Shown here one piece after another: positions 12,901 through 23,485 of a stretch of DNA of 64,000 nt. The stretch comes from Takakia lepidozioides. Lineage: Eukaryota > Streptophyta > Takakiopsida > Takakiales > Takakiaceae. Made by a program: the position numbers and the translations under genes. Numbering within the stretch: position 1 is the stretch's first letter; each line of letters opens with the position of its first letter. The notes below the pieces were generated by a model. It searched no databases and was not told the origin of the DNA. It saw nothing but the letters and a program-made list of their open reading frames with translations. The DNA is taken from contig CM060732.1 in the NCBI GenBank assembly GCA_030704615.1, forward strand, positions 58,139,053 to 58,203,052, given 5' to 3'.

Positions 12901-15900
12901 GCTTTGTTGATTTGGCTTAGGGTGCCTCATGATCTATTCAGTTAGTGGGGCTCTACCATATGGAGGGCTGTGGGGCCATGCTATTGTTCCCTTTGCTTGC
13001 AGGACCTCTGAGTGGCAAAACACCCCAGGTTGCTTTAATATTGGCCAAGCTCCGAATACCATTTCAAGTAGTTTCCATCGGAGAGTTTTCCTGACTGTTG
13101 CTCATGTGCTGACATTTTGATTAGCTTCCTAATAGATGTACTCTTGCAGGATGGCCCAAGTTTCAAAGGAAGGCCGCAGATTCGACTGCTGTTGACGTAT
13201 GTTAAAAATGCAATTACAGAGGCCTGGCAGCGGCTTCCGTTTGTTCTGACACTGTTTGCTGCAGAGGCATCATGCATTTTAATGCATCCTGAAAATGCAC
13301 TCTATCTGACCATTACTCGGTACCTTCTTCGTGGGCCTGGCATGGACCTTGAGGTGTCTTTCTCTCGTTGCCTCCCTCTCTGTCTCCCACCCTCCTCTAT
13401 GCTCTCTTTCCCCCCAACTTTTCTCTCCTTGATGTATGTTTTAGTTTGTGGTATATTTATCTTGTCCATGGGCCCTTGTGGCCCTCTATGGATGTTATGA
13501 AGCTTCTTTCTTTCTCTCAATACTCTATCAACAAAACTGCAATTCGATCAGGAGCCATTCGTGGTTCTCTGTGACAATAGGATTGTGCAGCCTAATTACA
13601 TATCTGCAGCTCTATCTCCTCTCTTCTAAGGGCATTCAGAAATGTTGAGGGTGGGCTCCCACATTCTGTGGACAGAGAATGGTAGGTGGGAAAATCTGCA
13701 ATGTGAGGATTGATGACTGCTTGCGGTGGGAAATTGGAAGTGAAGAACATTTCTTCTCTCACTGCCCTCTATACTAAACGATCCGTGGGTTACAACTGTC
13801 TTTTCGGGGATACCGAATCTCTCATGGAGGTCTTCCAGTACAAGGATCAGAAATGCTTGGCAGCTTAAGTGCATGAAGCATTGACTCTTAGACAATCCCT
13901 TGAGCTTTAGTTGCTTGAGAGCTGTTTCTTGTTTCTTTCTTCCTCTTGTCCCATAAGCTCTTTGAGACGGTACCATTCATTTCTTGCTTGCTTCTACTTC
14001 ACATGAGCTTGAGTGTACTGAAGCTCCTGTGTGAATTCGCTGTATACTACTGTTCACAAGTGTCCTTGAGTTGTCTTTATATACGTCTGGTTTCTTCCCT
14101 TCTTTACAGTACCTATGCAACCATCTGGGTAAGCTCAATGACTTTTTGACGGTGTTGGGTTGCCAGTATGTTCCTCTTTTCCACTCAATGTTTGGGAGTG
14201 GGTCACCTGGCTACCGAAGTGAGCGGTTGTGGATGCTCCGCCTGCTTGCCTTTGGTTTGGCATCATCTCAGGATTTTCAGGTCTACCGACGTCAGTTCTT
14301 GCTGGAGATCCTAATGAGCTTCTATGGCTCACCTCTAGCTGATACCATCACACGCAAATGGGTGCTGCAGGTGCGTCATTTCACAGATATTGATCCGAAA
14401 ACTGGTGGACTACCAAGTTAGATGGTCAGCTAAGCTAGAGACTGGATAATGCTGAAAGAGCAAATAGAAAGTGCCATAGGTGCCAGCTGTCTGTACATGG
14501 AGGTAGAGGTGCAAGCGAAAACTACGAACAGCTTGTCCTGAATTGCCAATGAACATAATGGAGAACTCTACTGCTTGAGTACAATGCAGTGGCTTGCATG
14601 GGTTCATGGATGTCTGTTCTTCAGAATGTAAAATTACTGTGGCTTCCAAAAAGTGCTGTTTCTAAATCTCTTACGTTTTTTTGACAGGTCCTGAGGAAAG
14701 CGGCAAGGATAGGGTGGTGTGCTCAGGCTCTGGTTGAGCGTGCAGGCTTCCTGCCATGGCTTTCTTTTGCAGCTGTTAATGCTGGAGAAGCTGATACTGG
14801 GGTGAAAGATGGAAGCAAAGCTTGTGACATGGCGGCTATGGTGCTAGAGGTAATTAGCTGTTTTTGAGAATAGCAAACTTCCCCCATGGCCGTTGGTTAT
14901 GAATTCATCACAAGACTTTACCACAGTTAAGCTGTCCTAACCCATCGAAATTAAGGTCCATGCAATTCTTGGAGTAATTATTATGAGTACTGCAGCAATT
15001 TAATGCAGGAATTTATAAATGTCTCTGTGTGATAACGAGAGTTGCTGTTACCCAGGTGGTGGGAGGCCCTGTACTAGTCTCATTACTGCTGCACTCATTT
15101 CTATCAAGAAACATTCTTGGTTCTCCAAGATGATAGAATCTTGCGGCCCAATTACCTTTCAGCATCTTTATCTCCTTTTCTCCTGAGGGCATTGGAGCGG
15201 TTCAGGGTGGGCTCCCACAACCTACGGATAGAGACTGGCAGATGGGAAAACCTGCAGCGGGAGGACCGCCTACTTCTTGCACAGGGCGCAACCAGGAAAT
15301 TGAAATTGAAGAACACTTCTTCTATTGCCCTCTATACTATGAGATCCGTGGGAGATTCCACTGTCTATTCCATGGAACCCAATCGCTCACTGAAGTCTTC
15401 CACTATGAAGATCAGACATGCTTGGCAGCTTACCTGCAGGAGGCACTCACCCTTAGACAATCACTTGAGCAATAGTTTTTATCTTTGGCTCTGGTTTTGT
15501 TTCCTCTCTCATCTTTTCTTCCATTTTGTCCCATAAGCTCTATGAGTTTTCCGCGGACGTTATAAAGCACCATTTCATTTCATTTCATTTCTTTGGCATG
15601 CAAGGAAGAATTGACTTTTTGCCAAGAACTTACCATAAATAACAGGTGATTGGGTTGAATCACTTCCTGACCGATGGTTGTGCAAACTGCAAACAGCGTG
15701 CGGTCTTTCGAAGGCCCACCCTTCGCATCATGACAACTGTCCTCCACCTCTCAGAGGAGGAAAAAGCATCAGACACATTTTAGTCTCTCTTTAAATGGCA
15801 TATGGGAGGTGATCCAATGGGTGGAGACTGAAGGCCCAGACATCGGCTTTGGCGTGTCAACCACCCAAGAGACCCAAGCACTCGCCCTGCAGTTGCTTCT

Positions 15901-18021
15901 TCAGAGTTCACCTCCTGCAGCTGCAATGCATGAGGTTTGTCCACCTGTATGTGGTTGTGAAACAGTTGATAAATTTATTGCCTATGTCAGTCTGTGAACA
16001 CTTGTTTTACCTTGCTGCTGTCGTGTTGTGTTTGATCCTGGAGATGTAAGGCTGTCTTTCCTTCGTTGGATATATATGTTGAGTGGTCTTCTCTCATCTG
16101 CTGGTCATGCTTATGTCCAATAATTCTAAGATTTGGCATCCCCATCAACAAAAATGGGGTTTGTGTCACTAATGTGTGGCCCCCTCAAACCCTCTTACTC
16201 TTTCTGCATTCACTTATAAACAATGCTATTTTGTACCATTTCAGGACAAGATGTTGCTGTTCCGGGTGGCTACCTGGGCAGTAGCAGTTGCAATGCATAT
16301 GCCGACTAAGATCAATTGTAGTCCCTAGCAGAAGGTAGGGCATGCTGCAGGAGGTCAGATCTTCCCTGAGAGCATTCCTGAGAAACTTTTGCGCTGGCTA
16401 GGAGCTTCTCTCATCCTTGGAAAGTCAGTGAAGGGCAAAGTGGTAGCAAAAGTTGGTGCAGGAAGTCCTGCCACGTGTTGGTCTCTCCTCATAGGCAGCA
16501 CAACTGTTACACTGCCAGCAAGTTCTGTTAATGATAAGCTGGCAGGCCTTCTAGTGCAGCTGCACAGGCATGTGGGAATCCAGTCTTCTGGTGGCTCATT
16601 GGTTTCAATCGTAACTTCATTGGCGGCACTGTGGCCCTTTTTTGGAAGCTTGTCCTCGATAAACTGCGAAAAAGAAGGTTAGTCTTGTAGCAATTTGGCC
16701 CCAGCCCATGTACTACTTCTAGCACGCTTTTGATCTACACTATTGTAAGCATGAAGTATAATGACTAGTAGTAGAGGTTCACAATGTGCTCGCAAGGGTA
16801 AACTGTGTTAGTTCATTGCCTCCAAAAAGGCTCAAAGGCTGAAACCATACAGCTGCTCCTGTATTTAGATGGAAGAGCTTTGTTGAGTTGGTTAGCTGAG
16901 ATTGTGCTACTCATTTGTGACTATTTGACCGATGGATCAAATCTCAAAATGTCAATGGAAGTTAAGGGCACGTCCGCCAGTCGGATCTACGCTGGCTTTT
17001 TCTCTGGTTTCGAGTGTGGTGTTTGGAGAAGGGACAGACGCGTTTGAAATATTGAGAGAGGAATAGTTAACCACGGAGAACCATGGCCTCACACCTGCTC
17101 CAAAACATAATGGATTGTGCTTGCCAGCTTCTGAGTGGCTGTAGACCATAAATAGCCTAAAGAAAATGCTACCAGCCCATTATGCCATGGCACCACTGGA
17201 AGGAGAGGGAAGCAGGGCAAAAGTTTCTGTTTCTTAATGAGCAAGCAAAATCCATTATGTGAGATATATGTTGCTTTTGACTTATTCCCATGGCTGCATG
17301 TGCGTGACCTGTGTAGGAGACAAGGCCTTAATTCAGCTTGTCGAAGACCTGGTGCAATTTCTTCTCTCAGATGTCCCTACTCCTGAGGAAACTGACCCAG
17401 ACTGGCGCTGGTGAGGATTTTCTTTACATCTTGTGGAAAAGGGAGTCCATGTTTGCCTGTAATTACTGCCTAGTATTGTTGTTACTCCAGCTTGATTTGA
17501 AGACAATTTCTATTGGCAATCAATCAAAGTTCACTCACATTCCTGTATGCCCATGAATTGTGCGTTGTCAACTGTCTCGTGTGCCTGGCCCTAACACAAG
17601 TAGTATGTCATGTAGCTGTAGCATGTATAATCGGACCTGAATAATTAAGCTCTCTCTTCAGGTCAGTGAGCATCATCCATTTTCTCAAATGTTGTGTCAT
17701 CAACTTGATGTGTGTGACAGGTCATACAACAGTCCGTGGAAATGCCAACAAAATCTAGCTGGTGAACCACCAGTGCAATCCTTGTACCAAGTTGAGGTAA
17801 ACCAGGCGATACTTGCTGTGTTTGAGCAGCTTTTGGTGGGGTTCTCCCAATCCCATTTGTTTCACCTCATCTCCAAGTGGAAGGCAGCGCTGGTTGATAC
17901 TTCTAAGGAAGTTCAAGTCAATAACAATGGAAGGAAGGTTCCAGGGGCCATGAATCACCTTCAATGGAAAGCTCATGATATGCTACAAAGATCCTCTGCT
18001 GGCGAAAATTTCCAAGCTTGA
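963..18021 (+). CDS. URB1: URB1/Npa1-like nucleolar pre-ribosomal-associated protein (EMB2788 type), multi-exon, frame disrupted
   Basis: URB1 is a huge alpha-helical nucleolar scaffold needed for early 60S (27S pre-rRNA) maturation. Exons I can place: 963-1122 (or start at ATG 1165), about 1165-1597, 3383-3654, 4068-4619, 4917-5783, 6179-about 6787, 7224-7363, about 7824-11256, 11566-11822, 12652-12885, 13150-13353, 14110-14370, 14688-14849, 15646-15934, 16245-16677, 17317-17410 and 17721-18021 (TGA). Most junctions are CAG/AG-GT with matching phase. Landmarks follow plant URB1 order: GLLRW near 4120, RHRELLLAI near 4513, DYLWG at about 11592, YDPAYIL at about 12706, WRW-S/PWK across the last intron. 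Total is about 2,900 codons, the expected size. Breaks: a frame change at a G10 run (1363-1372), TAG at 4138, a frame change near 5277-5290, a frame change at TTTT 15778-15781, and TAG at 16326. Either a decaying copy or assembly error explains them. The exon start at about 7824 and the ends near 3655-4067 and 6787 are unresolved. Confidence 0.85.
1684..2165 (-). mobile_element. LINE 3'-end fragment in URB1 intron
   Basis: The minus strand encodes the C-terminal zinc-binding tail of a non-LTR reverse transcriptase: a C-x2-C-like pair, then EEHFFFHCPLYYEIR, and CLAAY near the end. The same peptide family recurs in sense at 13560-13995 and 15112-15600. Fragmentary and non-functional. Confidence 0.7.
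2281..2760. mobile_element. Second LINE-derived fragment (zf-RVT tail) and flank
   Basis: The plus strand at about 2311-2460 reads CPLCGQPEDNIHFLIHCPRY, the C-x2-C...H-x4-C tail typical of plant non-LTR retrotransposon RTs but of another lineage than the 1684-2165 copy. At about 2700-2755 the minus strand reads DDRILRPN, a motif also found in the LINE copy at 15117. Mixed, decayed intronic remnants. Confidence 0.55.
4138..4140 (+). other. In-frame TAG inside a conserved URB1 motif
   Basis: The exon reads DPGLLRWIL, then TAG, then KRPLYAGVLHGL without change of frame. Both flanks match the URB1 family. The plant family usually has Gln here (from memory of the family), so CAG to TAG is the simplest change. 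No GT-AG intron can remove it. Confidence 0.75.
7378..7823. other. URB1 intron without recognised content
   Basis: The segment between the exon ending at 7363 and the giant exon starting at about 7824 shows no transposon or RNA signature. The acceptor is not clear: the in-frame peptide begins VNMHADARALAVVIDAL at about 7824. Confidence 0.4.
13560..13995 (+). mobile_element. LINE 3'-end fragment in URB1 intron
   Basis: Decayed coding DNA for the RT tail: DNRIVQPNYISAALSP near the start, RVGSH, then HFFSHCPLY-like residues. It ends with CCCATAAGCTC followed by the family's 3' tail. It shares sequence with 15112-15600 in the same orientation and with 1684-2165 inverted. It lies wholly inside the intron 13354-14109. 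Confidence 0.7.
15112..15600 (+). mobile_element. LINE 3'-end fragment with ATTTC-repeat tail, in URB1 intron
   Basis: The best preserved of the family. It encodes DDRILRPNYLSASLSPFLLR and then, after a frame change, EIEIEEHFFYCPLYYEIRGR and CLAAYLQEALTLRQSLEQ. It is followed by CCCATAAGCTCTATGAG, CCGCGGACGTTATAAAGCACC and tandem ATTTC units, a typical LINE 3' end with a simple-repeat tail. It lies inside the intron 14850-15645. Confidence 0.75.
16326..16328 (+). other. Second in-frame TAG in URB1, C-terminal exon
   Basis: Within the exon 16245-16677 the frame reads KINCSP, TAG, QKVGHAAGG, and continues into RWLGASLILGK, a conserved URB1 C-terminal motif. The phase into the next exon (17317) is correct only if the frame runs through this TAG. 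Confidence 0.7.
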
Positions 18022-18104
18022 TCAAGCACAAAAGTGCAACTGTTTTTCAAGAACCAATATGGCCCTCTGCCATTCTCTAGTGCAAGGAATTGAGATTTAC
18101 CATA

Positions 18105-18370
18105 TTCTCTAAAAGGTTCTGTTTCAGTATCCAGGTCCACCAATGTTTTCTTCATGTCTGTAATAAAGCAAATGAGAGTTTGGTGCACCACGTTCTATAG
18201 TGAAGAGGCTGTGATTGTAAAACATTGTCTGGATTATTCTTTAAAACGGTTTTTGTTTCAGTATCCATGTTCACCAATGTTTACTTCATGTCTGTAATAA
18301 AGCAAATGAGAGTTTGGCACACCACTTTTTATACTGAAAAAGCTGTGATTATCAAACATTGTCTGGATTG
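18105..18370. repeat. Tandem duplication (period about 132 bp) between convergent genes
   Basis: Copy 1 (about 18105-18236) and copy 2 (about 18237-18370) share TTTCAGTATCCA, CACCAATGTTT, CTTCATGTCTGTAATAAAGC and AACATTGTCTGGATT with scattered mismatches. Each carries AATAAA (near 18161 and 18297), so the duplication doubles a candidate poly(A) signal just after the URB1 stop. Confidence 0.85.
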
Positions 18371-18549
18371 TACATATAAATTGTCAGCTATACAATGCCC
18401 AAAGGTACATACCCAAGCCACATTTCATACCAAAGTCTGCAGCCTTTCTCAACTAACTTACCTCTCCCCTTGGGTCAAAAATTCCTACAGAGATCCAATG
18501 CATGACAGACATGGACACACTACCAACAGGTCAAAATTGATAAAGGAGA

Positions 18550-20919
18550 TCATTGGGTTGCCCACACCTCCTTAAGCAGCTGGTAGCGCCTGGCAACCCC
18601 GGACTCTTCCCTCTTCTTTTTCTTCCCATTAATGGGCAACTCACTGCTGTAATAGGGTTTACCCAGACTATATTGCAACAACCCAAGGGGATTTTGATGT
18701 TCCTCCAATTCGTCATCACTGGTGTACCCCTTCCGCAAAAGTGAGGAGGTACTCAAGCCTGAATGAGAAGCTCCAGGGGAATCCCCAATCCACAGCCTGA
18801 CTAAATGTGAGGAAGGTGGGGTGTAGGTCACTGGAGGCACACGTGCTATGACATGGTGTGTGTCTGCCTCACCTTGTTTTTTGGTTTCCATTGACAACTC
18901 AGTATCAATGGCGGCCAAAAGGGCAGGTGACACAGGATCTGGAGAGAACTCATCAGGCACAAAATTACACAAAACTCGACGCATCAGGGGTAAGCTCAGG
19001 CCTGGACAAACCTCTTTCCTCATATCTTTGTCCAAAAGAATTTCCTTAGGCAGCATCAAAAGTTCACCTGTAGCTTTGAGCAGACTAAAACGAACTGGCT
19101 CTTCATCCACTGCATTCTCAGGCTGTGATGCATTGCCATCTCCAGTGATGGATTCGGCAATGCTTGGGTCTTTGAAACTGACGAGGGCCGAGATCCATGT
19201 TGACCAATTCACTACCACATTCTTCAGTTGAGAGCCAGTGCCAAATGTAAGGCCCCCAATGGGAATAGGAAGGACCAAAATGTTTGTGATTGGATCTGCA
19301 AGGGGTTCTGTAGGAGAATCATCCTGTGGTTCGCGCACAATCCCATTAAACATAGCAACGTCCAGCCTCTCCACACACTCTTCAATTATCATTCTCTTTA
19401 GCACTGGGAGGCAGCCACATTCGTGACCCTCTCCTTGAAGAGGACAAAGTCGTTTCAAAGCATCTGTGAAAGCCCTCTTCCATATCTCCACAGAGATATT
19501 TCCCTGGCGGGTATCTCCTAGCTTGTGAAGGTTGGAATCCACTTTTTCCTTGGCGAGAAGTTCTTGTCCATCGGCAGGCCACTCATCCAACTCGTTCTTG
19601 ACCTTGCTTGCAGACTTGTTCCACTGTTCCTTCGCATCTCCATGGAGAGGGTTGCCTACAGGCAGGATTCCTCCAATCTGCATTGGGGGGGTCATTGCCT
19701 GCCACCAGACAGACTCCAAGACCCTTGCGTGAATCCATGCTTCAATGCTCAAAAGTGCACTGACAAAGGTGCTGCATTCTCGCCAATCCTTCTTCAATCC
19801 CTTTGGACTCAACACATGGCTGCTGTCATTCGAGGACAGACTTTTTCTTAGCTGTTGGGATCGTAATGCTCGAGCAGCAAAGCCATTGCTATTTGGACTG
19901 TTACTGGAAGTACCGCCCTCTGCCTCCGCATTGGCAGCTGCGAGTTCAACATCACACACCTGACCGATGGTTTCTCTAAGAACAACCACATTGGACCACC
20001 AGTACATCAACCTTGGAATATCATTTCCACATGCTCGTATAACCAAAATCAATCCGGATACGGAGTTCCAGGCCGAGCTTGCTCGTCTCTCTGGGCTCCA
20101 GTTCTTGAATGCATGTAAGTAAAGCCTTGCCAGGCGGCGGGCAGGCGTGTGAACCTTATGGGAAGAGCTCCCATGCTCGGCCACTACAGAATACAAAGCC
20201 ACCTCGATGGCTGCTGAGTCCCTGAGTTCATCTTCCAGCTTTAGTACCTTCTCCTCTAGATGCCGAGCTCTTTCCTCTAACTTCTTTTCAGCAGAAGCAG
20301 CTTTAGCCTGTGCAGCTGCAGCTTTCCAGTGGTCAATTGTTCTTTTCTCGACCATAGCAAACTTTGCCCTAGCTTCACCTAGCACACTCTTAATACCCAC
20401 CTCATCCTCGTCATCGTTTTCAACAAACCTCTTCTCTTCTTGCGCCTCCGGATCTTTCCTGGGATCTGCCTCCTTCTTTTCGACTATCTCTCTGCGCCCA
20501 TCCCTCAAGCCGACCGGCTCCCCTTCTGAAATTCCCGCCCGAAGGCCGGTGCTCTTTATTGTGAGAGAAGGTTTCCGAGATGTAGACGACGATGATGAAG
20601 ATGGCTTTCGGGCTCCAGTGGCAGGAGATTGAGCCCCTCTCGGATTTGTTGGGGTCCTCGAGCCATTGGAGGAGGGGAAGGCATCTGCATCCCTGCTCTT
20701 CTCCACTGATTCCTTGCGCCCATCCTTGAACCCCGTGGGCTCCTTCTCTAAGCTTGCTGCACGATACACTGAGCTCTTCATAATGTGCAAAGATGGCTTC
20801 GGAAATGTAGAAGACTCGGCAGGTGAAGAGGCCTTTCCTGATCCGACAACAGGCGATTGAGCTCCTTCGGGCCTTGCTGGGCTTCTAAGACCATTCGAGC
20901 CCGGGGACAATGCAGGCAT
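18550..20919 (-). CDS. gar2-like / DIL-like plant-specific protein (At2g42320 family), intact
   Basis: A 789-codon uninterrupted frame ending in TGA (18550-18552). It matches the plant family annotated 'nucleolar protein gar2-related', whose biochemical role is not established. Residues 1-150 are Ser/Pro/Arg-rich with two imperfect repeats (about 8-72 and 85-150). An acidic patch near 175 follows, then a coiled coil at about 195-245. The conserved body starts at RLARLYLHAFKNWSPERRAS and includes CGNDIPRLMYWWSNVVVLRE, ESVWWQAMTPPMQ and GGHECGCLPVLKRM followed by VERLDVAMFNGIVRE, which resembles a dilute (DIL) domain. Length is slightly above the family norm because of the N-terminal repeat. 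No introns are needed. It is convergent with URB1, about 530 bp apart. It contains no in-frame TAG although it has about 20 Gln codons. Confidence 0.85.
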   Translation of the reverse strand: MPALSPGSNGLRSPARPEGAQSPVVGSGKASSPAESSTFPKPSLHIMKSSVYRAASLEKEPTGFKDGRKESVEKSRDADAFPSSNGSRTPTNPRGAQSPATGARKPSSSSSSTSRKPSLTIKSTGLRAGISEGEPVGLRDGRREIVEKKEADPRKDPEAQEEKRFVENDDEDEVGIKSVLGEARAKFAMVEKRTIDHWKAAAAQAKAASAEKKLEERARHLEEKVLKLEDELRDSAAIEVALYSVVAEHGSSSHKVHTPARRLARLYLHAFKNWSPERRASSAWNSVSGLILVIRACGNDIPRLMYWWSNVVVLRETIGQVCDVELAAANAEAEGGTSSNSPNSNGFAARALRSQQLRKSLSSNDSSHVLSPKGLKKDWRECSTFVSALLSIEAWIHARVLESVWWQAMTPPMQIGGILPVGNPLHGDAKEQWNKSASKVKNELDEWPADGQELLAKEKVDSNLHKLGDTRQGNISVEIWKRAFTDALKRLCPLQGEGHECGCLPVLKRMIIEECVERLDVAMFNGIVREPQDDSPTEPLADPITNILVLPIPIGGLTFGTGSQLKNVVVNWSTWISALVSFKDPSIAESITGDGNASQPENAVDEEPVRFSLLKATGELLMLPKEILLDKDMRKEVCPGLSLPLMRRVLCNFVPDEFSPDPVSPALLAAIDTELSMETKKQGEADTHHVIARVPPVTYTPPSSHLVRLWIGDSPGASHSGLSTSSLLRKGYTSDDELEEHQNPLGLLQYSLGKPYYSSELPINGKKKKREESGVARRYQLLKEVWATQ

Positions 20920-22425
20920 TCAAACTCTTCTGTGCCTGTGTCTGCATTCTCTGAGCTTTCGGTGCTCCTCCCGAGACTGGTAGAGTAACAACAGATGCAA
21001 AGGAGCTGATATGAACGTAACCCAGCTTTAAAGGACTAGCGCATTGATCCACCGTCCCACCCACGATCCCCGGCCCCTTGCTCTGCGTGTGAAGGCCATC
21101 GTCTCTTTATGAGCTTTCTCCTATGCGTGATTAGCGCCCTTCTCTTTTTGGAAAGACTCTCTTAGAAATAGCTGCTGCATGTGGATCTTATACCACCGTT
21201 AAGCGCTTCGGTACGTCTGTTGTGTTCCTTGCACTCTGACAGCCTGACTGTGTGAGCCATAGTTGTGAACAACAAGAACATCTTACATTCTCCTTCGAAG
21301 AGAGGGGGAGCATATGGAGGGGCATAGTTGCCTAATGGACGGTGCATCGTAAGGCTCCCGGTCTGGAGCTTCTTCAAGGGCTCCCATAGATTTGTTTTAA
21401 ACAAACTCCCATGAGTCTCAGGTCTTTATGTTGAATTCAGACAGGGAGGTTGAAGTGGAGACTTGCATGCGTAGAACACAAGTGCCATCCAAGTTCGGAT
21501 CATCCCTAATTCAAAGTGCTCAACAGAGCATGTGGGCTGCCAGATTGCATTGACCATTCTAGGTTCATTTGGTCCCGATGAATGCCTCCCCTTGGTATGG
21601 CGCGATTCTGTCGTCCATGAAATGCACAACTAGCACAAGAACACGAATCAATGTTGGCCCAACACCCTGGAGCTTTTAGTTTACAACAATGTGCCTCCAT
21701 AGGTAGACAGAGGTTCTCTTTGCTTTGATTCTTTGTCCACGAGGTAGGCCTTCAGAAGAATGTACTTTCGATACACCCACCACACCTCATTCATGACTTG
21801 ATTCTTAGAAGATGTTCACCATTAGTGCCCCAACACAGGCAACAGCGATGGAACCTAATCAACAAGCTCCCTCCCTCTGAGAGCTGCACTTGGCAGCATG
21901 GCTACTGTGCACCTTGCTCACTCAATAAGGCCTCCTAAGATTGTCTATAGAGCTGAACCAATAATGTGCAACATGCAACACATTCTAAATTTGGAGCAAG
22001 CCCATCGACAATGTAGCAATCCAATTGAGTGGTAAATGCATGAAAGTTGTAGATCCCTTGATAGCCCAGGATAGATCTTCAGGCACCTTCAACCTGAAAA
22101 GAGCACCCAACGTTATTGGTCCCTCACTGTGGACGGCACCTTGTGCCTTTGTCAGGCAGTTAGGCATCCTTACAGCCTATCTAGAATCTGGCCACCAGGG
22201 CAAACCTTTGTGCACTGCTGGGCTGTAGGACAGTCACTGCACAGGGTTCCACCATGCGCAGCTTTCCTTGCATTGTCCCATTCCTCACAAGTGGGATGGG
22301 AGGACCTGTGGTACCAAGACAATCCTGAACTGACATGTAGAAATACGCACCAGGGTCAGAGATTTTTGGGAGCACCAGCATTTAGGGGTGTTATAGGCAG
22401 CACCAAATCGCTCCTCATTCATGTG
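20920..22425. other. Intergenic, nothing recognised
   Basis: The segment contains the gar2-like gene's 5' leader and promoter (immediately above 20919). The rest shows only short open frames without family motifs. Confidence 0.4.
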
Positions 22426-22758
22426 ATGGCATAGGACTCACCATGGGGCGGAGACCTTGTGGTGGGAGCCGTGGGGAGTCTTGGGACTCATCACGGTCCA
22501 ATGGTCCGTGGTGGGTGGGCCAAGACTCACCACGACTCATCACCGGAATCGAGGGTCTTCGTGGTGGTTCGCCATAAAATGGCATGGTTGTTTGTGAAAC
22601 CCCCGCGGACAGTCACAGAAGTATATATAGGGAGTGATAACCCCGAGAACGGTGCAAGCCCGTTGGTGACCAAAAACTAGTGAGTAAGCGAGCGAGCCGG
22701 AAAGCGACCAAGGAGTGGGGAGCTATTCCGGACTGCCATCTACCAAAGGGAATAACTT
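22426..22758 (+). mobile_element. Truncated gypsy LTR fragment
   Basis: Matches the central and 3' part of the LTRs found at 32514, 38781, 49565, 55426 and 62399: GGACTCACCATGGGG, GGTTCGCCATAAAATGGCA, the TATATATAGGGAG promoter box and CTAGTGAGTAAGCGAGCGAGC. The first ~220 bp and the last ~360 bp of the LTR are missing. It is an old solo fragment, more diverged than the others. Confidence 0.85.
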
Positions 22759-23485
22759 CCTGTGTGATAGTATGCGAATTCCCCGGACCGAGATCACAAA
22801 CTCACTGATATCAACCACCCATTGAAGAGTAGAATCACTTCTTATATCCTGCTAGTACCTATGTGTTGTATTATATTTCATATTGTGCTTACGCATTATT
22901 CTCATTGGAAGAATCTTGCAGGGAGTTCCACAGACTCACAATTTAGACCAGTGTGAAGCAATATTGGCTTTCTGCTACAACTGCAATTCTCAGGGGAGAG
23001 ACGCCAGACATGCAGTACGAAGACCATAACCCAAAGTTAAACCAAACACTGCTGTGGGCCAGGAAATACATTAACATCCACTCCCACAATATCATGGCGG
23101 TGTTGGTGGCTCCTGAAAATTTGCAAGCTTCTTGAATTTCCATACAAATGTCAGAACCTTAGTTAGACAAAATCCGGTGTCCAGAGTAACTTCACTTGGA
23201 ATGAATGTGGACATGTCCAGCACAGCTTGTGCTCCTGACAAGGATCTGTGAATCAACCTATAGCCACACCCTGACTTGAAACTTTAGGTAGAAAGGACCA
23301 TTCATAGCAAGCTGTGCTCGCCACTACAGCAATATTGCTGCAGGGACCCTACAAGTATTTCTTAGGGATCCGCAGTAATACAACTGCTGGCGGCCATCCT
23401 TTGAGGACTCACACAATCCACAGAATCAGGTTTCTTTTCTTTTTCTCATGTAAGGAAAGGTGCGGAGTGATGGAAAGAAACGTAC

